This document shows positions 4,099-7,956 of a stretch of DNA of 7,956 nucleotides, piece by piece. Made by a program: the position numbers and the translations under genes. Every line of letters starts with the position of its first letter. Within the stretch, counting starts at the first letter, position 1. Under the pieces are notes generated by a model. That model saw only the letters and a list, made by a program, of their open reading frames with translations. It was not told the DNA's origin and did not search any database. This stretch comes from VGBO01 sp964453335 (GTDB lineage Bacteria > Actinomycetota > Acidimicrobiia > Acidimicrobiales > CAIXPF01): positions 1-7,956 of the forward strand of contig CAYVOK010000080.1 of assembly GCA_964453335.1 (NCBI GenBank). Reading direction: 5' to 3'.

Positions 4099-5153
4099 CG
4101 AATAATCTCCAAATCAACTCCAGGTTTCCACAGTTCCAACTCAGTTCTCAGTTTGTTCTCCGAGACTAGTTTCTCGTATCTCTTCGTTGCCTTCTTCTTC
4201 CACCATTCAATAACTTCTTCAACTTCATACCCAAACTTAGAGATGTAGTATCTCTTCTTTTCAGTAAGAGTTTTTGCATGTGCAATGCAATCCTTAAACT
4301 CCTTGAGTTTGGATTCGTCGGTTAGAGAGTTAGTGATGATAGAAATCATCTTGGTTTGAATCTTGAGTTTCTTAGATGATTTATCAGCAGAGATCAATCG
4401 CTCTCCGTTATTCCTTTCATTAAACCACCAGAAGAAATCTCTAAACTCATCGTCATGAAAGAGAGGAAGAAAGTTACTCTCAGTATCTCCAATGTGACGA
4501 ATGTAAGGTTTCAACCCATCGTACATAGACACTCCTTTGGTTGTCCCATACAAGGAAGTGGTCTCAAAGTATTTCAGATCAGTCTTGTACTTATCGTCAA
4601 ACTGCCTCTTCAATTCATTCGAAGATGCTAGTAAAGCCAGCAACTTACCACCAAGATAGTTATATCCGAATGGTTGAGTTGGGACAATGTTGAATCCCAT
4701 CACGAAGTTTTGGTTGATCGTAGACAGAGGAAGTACCTCACCAAAGTATTCGTTTCTGGGTTTAGAGTTGATCGTTGGAGATCCAAATCGAACCACACCA
4801 ATAATCTTCTTAGTTGTTTCTTCAACCACAATCCACTTAAGAGTTCTACCAGGAATCGCTTCCTCAATAGCATTCGAAGCAGTCTTGTTCAGAATCTCAG
4901 AATAGAGACTCTGATTATACTTACTCTTTGGTTTAGGTGAAGTATCAACTTGATGAATCTTGAATGACATATCCTGAGGGTGGATATTGAAGTCGCTGAA
5001 GATCTCATCTTCTGGACCAAATAGAGAAGCAGATTCATTGCTGAGTCTGCTATTCTTCACAAACCGCAAATAGTCATCAATCCTCTGAAATTTAGAGTAA
5101 TAATCGATGAACTTATTTGCAGCATAAATTGCATCATCAGGGGTTAATTTCAT
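4095..5153 (-). CDS. 352-aa protein with DUF4338/DruA-like or GNAT-like core, between gp44 and gp62
   Basis: Function unknown. Residues 104-230 show an acyltransferase-like pattern. The strand WIVVEETTKKIIGVVRFGSP (107-126) is followed by NEYFGEVLPLSTINQNFVMGFNIVP (134-158), then a loop and helix FGYNYLGGKLLALLASS (162-178), then LKRQFDDKY, LKYFETTSLYGTTKGVSMYDGL and YIRHIGDTES. The order of a short strand, a loop-helix, a long polar helix, the ET motif and a G-T-x-G-x-x-Y stretch resembles DUF4338, the family of DruA of the Druantia defence system. It also recalls Mom-type GNAT DNA modifiers. Residues 235-330 are helical, lysine- and tryptophan-rich, and may bind nucleic acid. It starts 3 nt after the gp44 stop and overlaps gp62 as ATGA, with a weak SD, so it is cotranscribed with the clamp loader. 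T4 has no gene here. Confidence 0.85.
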   Translation of the reverse strand: MKLTPDDAIYAANKFIDYYSKFQRIDDYLRFVKNSRLSNESASLFGPEDEIFSDFNIHPQDMSFKIHQVDTSPKPKSKYNQSLYSEILNKTASNAIEEAIPGRTLKWIVVEETTKKIIGVVRFGSPTINSKPRNEYFGEVLPLSTINQNFVMGFNIVPTQPFGYNYLGGKLLALLASSNELKRQFDDKYKTDLKYFETTSLYGTTKGVSMYDGLKPYIRHIGDTESNFLPLFHDDEFRDFFWWFNERNNGERLISADKSSKKLKIQTKMISIITNSLTDESKLKEFKDCIAHAKTLTEKKRYYISKFGYEVEEVIEWWKKKATKRYEKLVSENKLRTELELWKPGVDLEIIR

Positions 5154-5156
5154 AGA

Positions 5157-6101
5157 TTACTTAAACTGACACTCACACATAATTTCGGTCAATGCTGCAA
5201 GAAGATTAATCTCTTGGTCAGCGACAAATGCTGTCTGGTACTGATACTTAGCAATGATCAGAACAGCAGCAGGAATCGTGGAAGGTACAAGTGCTTCATA
5301 CATCGAATCGTAGATCTTCCTGAGAATATGATTCGGATCATTATCCAGGTTAGAAACAACCCACTTACGAACTTCCTTGAAGTTCTTATCGGAAAGATGT
5401 TTGACAAGATCATTCAGTTTGATGTCAGAGACTTGTGCCAGGATCCCAGCATCAATTGTACCACCAGCAGAGTAACGTTGCAACTCATTCAGAGTACGAC
5501 GCCAATCTGGGAAGTGCTTATGAATTACTTCCGCAACAACCTTCGCATCATATTCGATACCCTCGCCCGCAAGAATAGTCCTGACACGGTTGAAGAACTG
5601 GGCAGCGATTGCTGCTTTTTCTTTTCCTGGAATTGCGAAATCAATGCAGGAACATCGACTGTGGAGTGGTTCGATGATCTTGTTCTTGAAGTTTGCTGTG
5701 AAGATGAATCGGCAGTTGCTATAGAACGTCTCAATATTAGCCCGTAGGAGGAGTTGAACGTCGTTGGTTGTGTTATCTGCCTCATCAATGATGATGACTT
5801 TGTGTTTGCCAGTTGCTTGAAGTGAGACGGTCGAAGCAAAGTTCTTTGCTTGGTTCCGTACCGTGTCCAGAAATCGTCCTTCGTCAGATCCGTTAATGAC
5901 ATAATAATCTACTCCTAGTTCATCGCATATTGCTTTTGCTACGGTAGTCTTCCCGATACCAGGAGGACCAGAGAGAAGGAGATTAGGAATCTCCCCAGTC
6001 TCTACAAATTCCTTAAGTGTAGTCTTAAGGTTTTGTGGAAGGATGCAATCGTCAATCTTACGAGGACGATACTTCTCAACCCAAAGAAAATGATCTTTCA
6101 T
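5157..6101 (-). CDS. 44: Clamp-loader ATPase subunit gp44
   Basis: gp44 is the AAA+ ATPase that, with gp62, opens the gp45 ring and places it at primer ends. The 314-aa product has an RFC-box start FLWVEKYRPRKIDD, Walker A GPPGIGKTT (45-53), Walker B VIIIDEAD (102-109), sensor 1 FIFTANF (133-138), the SRC motif at 148-150 that supplies the arginine finger, and a sensor 2 stretch HFPDWRRTLNELQRY (196-210), followed by the helical collar domain. The length is close to T4 gp44 (319 aa). GGAGG (6109-6113) sits 7 nt before the ATG. The gene lies 24 nt after gp45 and 3 nt before the DruA-like gene. Confidence 0.98.
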   Translation of the reverse strand: MKDHFLWVEKYRPRKIDDCILPQNLKTTLKEFVETGEIPNLLLSGPPGIGKTTVAKAICDELGVDYYVINGSDEGRFLDTVRNQAKNFASTVSLQATGKHKVIIIDEADNTTNDVQLLLRANIETFYSNCRFIFTANFKNKIIEPLHSRCSCIDFAIPGKEKAAIAAQFFNRVRTILAGEGIEYDAKVVAEVIHKHFPDWRRTLNELQRYSAGGTIDAGILAQVSDIKLNDLVKHLSDKNFKEVRKWVVSNLDNDPNHILRKIYDSMYEALVPSTIPAAVLIIAKYQYQTAFVADQEINLLAALTEIMCECQFK

Positions 6102-6125
6102 AATAAATCCTCCACAAAATGTTTA

Positions 6126-6800
6126 TCAGTTGTTCACGTTAGGTTCGAGAGCAATCCAGTATTTCAGATCGCCATCTCGCGTCTCAAATAGAGCGGCCTT
6201 ACCAGCGTGAATAGAAACGTTGTAAGTTTCTGCAATCAGTCGAAGATTCTCCATCTTGAAGCAGTAGCAGAAATCATTTTCGGTGTCACCAAGTTCAATA
6301 GAATAAACGTTGGATGTGTCGTTCTTCTTATCCGTGACACAGATGTTCATCTTACCATCAACACCATACAGACAAAGATCTTGAACACCGTAGGTAGATG
6401 CTGCTTGCTGAAGTCGTTTCAGATCTTCAGTACTGAGAACAAATTCAACATCTGCAGGGGGCAACTCAAGTTCTTTATCGGGAGCAGCGGTAATCAGATC
6501 AGGATCAGAATAGTAAAGTTTACTCTTAGATTTGGTTGCCTTGTCACTAATCACAAGACAAGTATCATTGCTGAAATCGAGAACTGGATTACTACAAAGA
6601 TTCAGTGCTCCAATAAAAACAGACAGGTCATAGATCGCTGCTTGTTGTGGGAAAGTTTCTTCTACCACACAACGGGACATGATGTTTTTATTTACTGACA
6701 GTGTAGAGATAACATTGCCAGGTTGAAGAACAATAGATTTGTTGATTGTCAGAAAGTTCTTAAGAACTTCAATAGTTTTTGTACTGACAGAAATGCTCAT
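6126..6800 (-). CDS. 45: Sliding clamp gp45
   Basis: gp45 is the trimeric processivity clamp for gp43 and, in T4, the mobile co-activator of late transcription. The 224-aa product keeps T4 landmarks in order: VLKNFLTINKSIVLQPGN near the N-terminus, AAIYDLSVFIGALNL, YYSDPDLITAAPDKELELP, a middle EDLKRLQQAAS helix, ENDFCYCFKMENL, and the closing YWIALEPN. T4 gp45 is 228 aa. I use the ATG at 6798-6800, because it places LKNF close to its T4 position. An in-frame GTG at 6804-6806 overlaps the upstream stop as GTGA and has GGAG at only 5 nt, against 11 nt for the ATG. That would add two residues and remains possible. Confidence 0.95.
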   Translation of the reverse strand: MSISVSTKTIEVLKNFLTINKSIVLQPGNVISTLSVNKNIMSRCVVEETFPQQAAIYDLSVFIGALNLCSNPVLDFSNDTCLVISDKATKSKSKLYYSDPDLITAAPDKELELPPADVEFVLSTEDLKRLQQAASTYGVQDLCLYGVDGKMNICVTDKKNDTSNVYSIELGDTENDFCYCFKMENLRLIAETYNVSIHAGKAALFETRDGDLKYWIALEPNVNN

Positions 6801-6802
6801 AT

Positions 6803-7111
6803 TCACTTAAACTCCGAGAGACCGTTTTGAGTGCGAGTATAGTGACCATCAAAGTTAAGCAGCAGCATAGCGTAATGAATCACTTTGAGAAGATCACGCT
6901 TGTTTCGACCATCCTTTTCACCATAACGTGAACCATACTTGAGGATGTTTGCTTGACAGAAGGCGGCGGCAAGTTTCTTAGCGGCCATCAGATCAATCGT
7001 CTGAATGTCATCATAACCTTCTTGATCACCACAGTAATGACCATGATAGGTCTCAATTACATAACTCTCAATATCCTTGAGAATTTTATCCTCGTTGTAC
7101 TTCCATTGCAT
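6803..7111 (-). CDS. 102-aa conserved phage protein, DUF3310-like
   Basis: The function is unassigned. The central pattern ID-x5-KLAAAFCQANILKYGSRYG, then KRDLLKVIHYAMLLL, matches the core of DUF3310 phage proteins (an N-x-x-KY-x-x-RYG stretch followed by a helical D-L-K-x-x-x-Y segment). The resemblance is partial, so this is an inference. Two histidine-containing parts flank the core (YHGHYCGDQEGYDD and FDGHY). It is the first gene of the replication unit, translated from GGAGG (7122-7126) 10 nt before its ATG, and its stop overlaps a possible gp45 start. Confidence 0.85.
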   Translation of the reverse strand: MQWKYNEDKILKDIESYVIETYHGHYCGDQEGYDDIQTIDLMAAKKLAAAFCQANILKYGSRYGEKDGRNKRDLLKVIHYAMLLLNFDGHYTRTQNGLSEFK

Positions 7112-7128
7112 AATTAGATTTCCTCCAG

Positions 7129-7152
7129 AAAAAAGGGGGGTTGCGACCCCCC
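7129..7152 (-). terminator. Intrinsic terminator of the SLH/porin-like gene
   Basis: On the minus strand GGGGGGT (7146-7152) pairs perfectly with ACCCCCC (7135-7141) around a four-base CGCA loop, followed by six T (7129-7134). It lies 15 nt after the stop codon. The promoter of the next unit overlaps it. Confidence 0.93.
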
Positions 7153-7155
7153 GAT

Positions 7156-7184
7156 ATTATATCAGATTCAGAACTTGATGCCAA
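7156..7184 (-). promoter_or_regulatory. Sigma70-type promoter TTGGCA-N17-TATAAT for the replication unit
   Basis: On the minus strand TTGGCA (7179-7184) lies within the last codons of the SLH gene. TATAAT (7156-7161) follows after exactly 17 nt. This matches the consensus at 11 of 12 positions. The predicted +1 is near 7149, inside the 5' arm of the terminator hairpin. A transcript starting here keeps only about four stem pairs and should escape the terminator. It would read the 102-aa gene, gp45, gp44, the DruA-like gene, gp62 and regA. Confidence 0.75.
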
Positions 7185-7956
7185 GTCCCGTGGTGAACAC
7201 GGGGGAGTAAGTTCCGTTGGTAGCACCGTAGCTGTTACCAGCGTTGGTGGTGGGGAACTTCAGGTCAGCGAAACCAACCAGGGAGTTGGTGATACGACCT
7301 TCGAGACCCACAGCCAGCACTGCCTGGCCACGATTACCGATAGCAGACTGATAGTTTGCCTGCACATCGTTAGCGAAAGGCACTTGATAACCAGCACCGA
7401 GATACAGGTTAGCAGCACTCACGCCTGCCTTACGGGCAAGACTGAAATCATACGACACCAGAGCACCACCAGCAGTACCGATGTTGCTGTTAGGACCAGC
7501 AACGGCATTCAGGTAGGGACGGATCGACACAGCATTTTGATTGCTGAAGTTCTTCAGAGCATAACGTGCTTGAAGGGTAGCACCAGCAACGGTACGATCA
7601 GAAGTATAACCACCACCGTCAACACCTTGCTTATTCAGCAGCACACCCAGACCCACGTAGTTACCGACGCCTTGTGCCTTTTGAGCAGCAGCGGTTTCCA
7701 GAGCACTCACACGGGCATTGGTGGCACCCAGTTCACGGGAGAACTCAGCACGGAGAGCAGCAGCGGTCTGAGCATCAGCAGCGGTGTAGAACTCAGTGAT
7801 GCGATCCAGACAAGCGTTAGTCAGGGCAGCAAGTTCAGCACGGGTAGCAGGGCGACCAGGCTGGAAAGTACCGTTGGGATAACCAGCAACACAACCGTAG
7901 AGAGAAACCAGATTCGAGATTGCCTGATAGGACCACTCGGTAGGTTGAACATCGCG
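7168..7956 (-). CDS. SLH-domain porin-like outer-membrane-type protein, C-terminal part (5' end beyond window)
   Basis: The reading frame is open from the right window edge for 262 codons. It starts in an S-layer-homology-type domain (RDVQPTEWSYQAISNL, YGCVAGYPNGTFQPGRPATR, then AELAALTNACLDRI). An alanine-rich helical linker follows, reading TAADAQTAAALRAEFSRELG and beyond. Then comes a predicted beta-barrel of alternating hydrophobic strands with Gly, Asn and aromatic girdles, ending TTGLGIKF. The terminal phenylalanine is the usual outer-membrane beta-signal. This SLH plus linker plus barrel order is that of cyanobacterial porins. By eye it is richer in G and C than its neighbours and uses host-like codons, which suggests acquisition from a cyanobacterium. 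The GTG at 7708-7710 is internal, not the start. Role in the phage is unknown: a host-surface porin substitute or a virion part. Confidence 0.87.
   Translation of the reverse strand, partial: RDVQPTEWSYQAISNLVSLYGCVAGYPNGTFQPGRPATRAELAALTNACLDRITEFYTAADAQTAAALRAEFSRELGATNARVSALETAAAQKAQGVGNYVGLGVLLNKQGVDGGGYTSDRTVAGATLQARYALKNFSNQNAVSIRPYLNAVAGPNSNIGTAGGALVSYDFSLARKAGVSAANLYLGAGYQVPFANDVQANYQSAIGNRGQAVLAVGLEGRITNSLVGFADLKFPTTNAGNSYGATNGTYSPVFTTGLGIKF

Noticed and set aside
5214..5747. Plus-strand ORF of 177 aa
   Set aside because: It lies entirely antisense to gp44, whose AAA+ motifs are complete, and has no SD or promoter.
5525..5902. Minus-strand ORF of 125 aa overlapping gp44 in another frame
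   Set aside because: It is a Ser/Thr/Arg-rich shadow of the gp44 frame without conserved motifs.
6207..6698. Plus-strand ORF of 163 aa
   Set aside because: It is antisense to the sliding clamp gene; the clamp reading is secure and this frame has no signals of its own.
7708..7710. GTG as possible start of a 180-aa barrel protein
   Set aside because: The frame stays open upstream to the window edge and encodes an SLH domain, so the valine is internal.
1..7956. tRNA genes, CRISPR arrays, insertion sequences, attachment sites
   Set aside because: No cloverleaf, spaced direct repeats, transposase or terminal inverted repeats were seen in reading the window.

Overview
The window looks like part of the genome of a T4-like cyanophage, a marine myovirus infecting Synechococcus or Prochlorococcus. 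Seven of its proteins can be identified by reading. They are the T4-type DNA polymerase gp43 (5' part only), sliding clamp gp45, clamp-loader ATPase gp44, clamp-loader small subunit gp62, translational repressor RegA, an IbpA-type small heat-shock protein (a cyanophage hallmark), and an SLH-domain porin-like protein of cyanobacterial type. A cyanobacterial-type glutamine riboswitch (Downstream-peptide class) followed by a short peptide gene points to the same host range.

Layout, read from the right edge because most genes are on the minus strand. (1) The 3' part of an SLH/beta-barrel protein gene (7168-7956, cut by the window edge) ends at a strong terminator (7129-7152). (2) The replication unit runs leftward: a 102-aa protein (DUF3310-like), gp45, gp44, a 352-aa protein resembling DUF4338/DruA, gp62 and regA. 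Junctions are tight, with ATGA- or GTGA-type overlaps or gaps of 24 nt or less, and the unit ends at a bidirectional terminator (3271-3293). A near-consensus sigma70-type promoter for this unit sits at the end of the SLH gene, so its predicted start lies inside the upstream terminator. (3) A plus-strand island (2542-3265) holds three tiny ORFs (44, 40 and 50 aa), the riboswitch and a 48-aa peptide gene. (4) The minus-strand hsp20 gene has a perfect T4 late promoter (TATAAATA), a leader hairpin and its own terminator. (5) A minus-strand cluster of a 76-aa protein and two overlapping, apparently paralogous proteins with an Sm-like look leads by a 4-nt overlap into gp43, which runs off the left edge.

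Together, gp43, gp45, gp44 and gp62 form the phage replicase core (polymerase, clamp, loader), and RegA would tune translation of early mRNAs. gp45 is also the late-transcription co-activator in T4, and a late promoter of that type is present before hsp20. The riboswitch unit would tie expression of a small peptide to host glutamine, that is, to nitrogen status. The least explained parts are the DruA-like gene between the clamp-loader subunits, the duplicated Sm-like pair with stacked ribosome binding sites, the riboswitch-peptide unit with an SD-masking hairpin, and two places where promoters are nested inside terminators.
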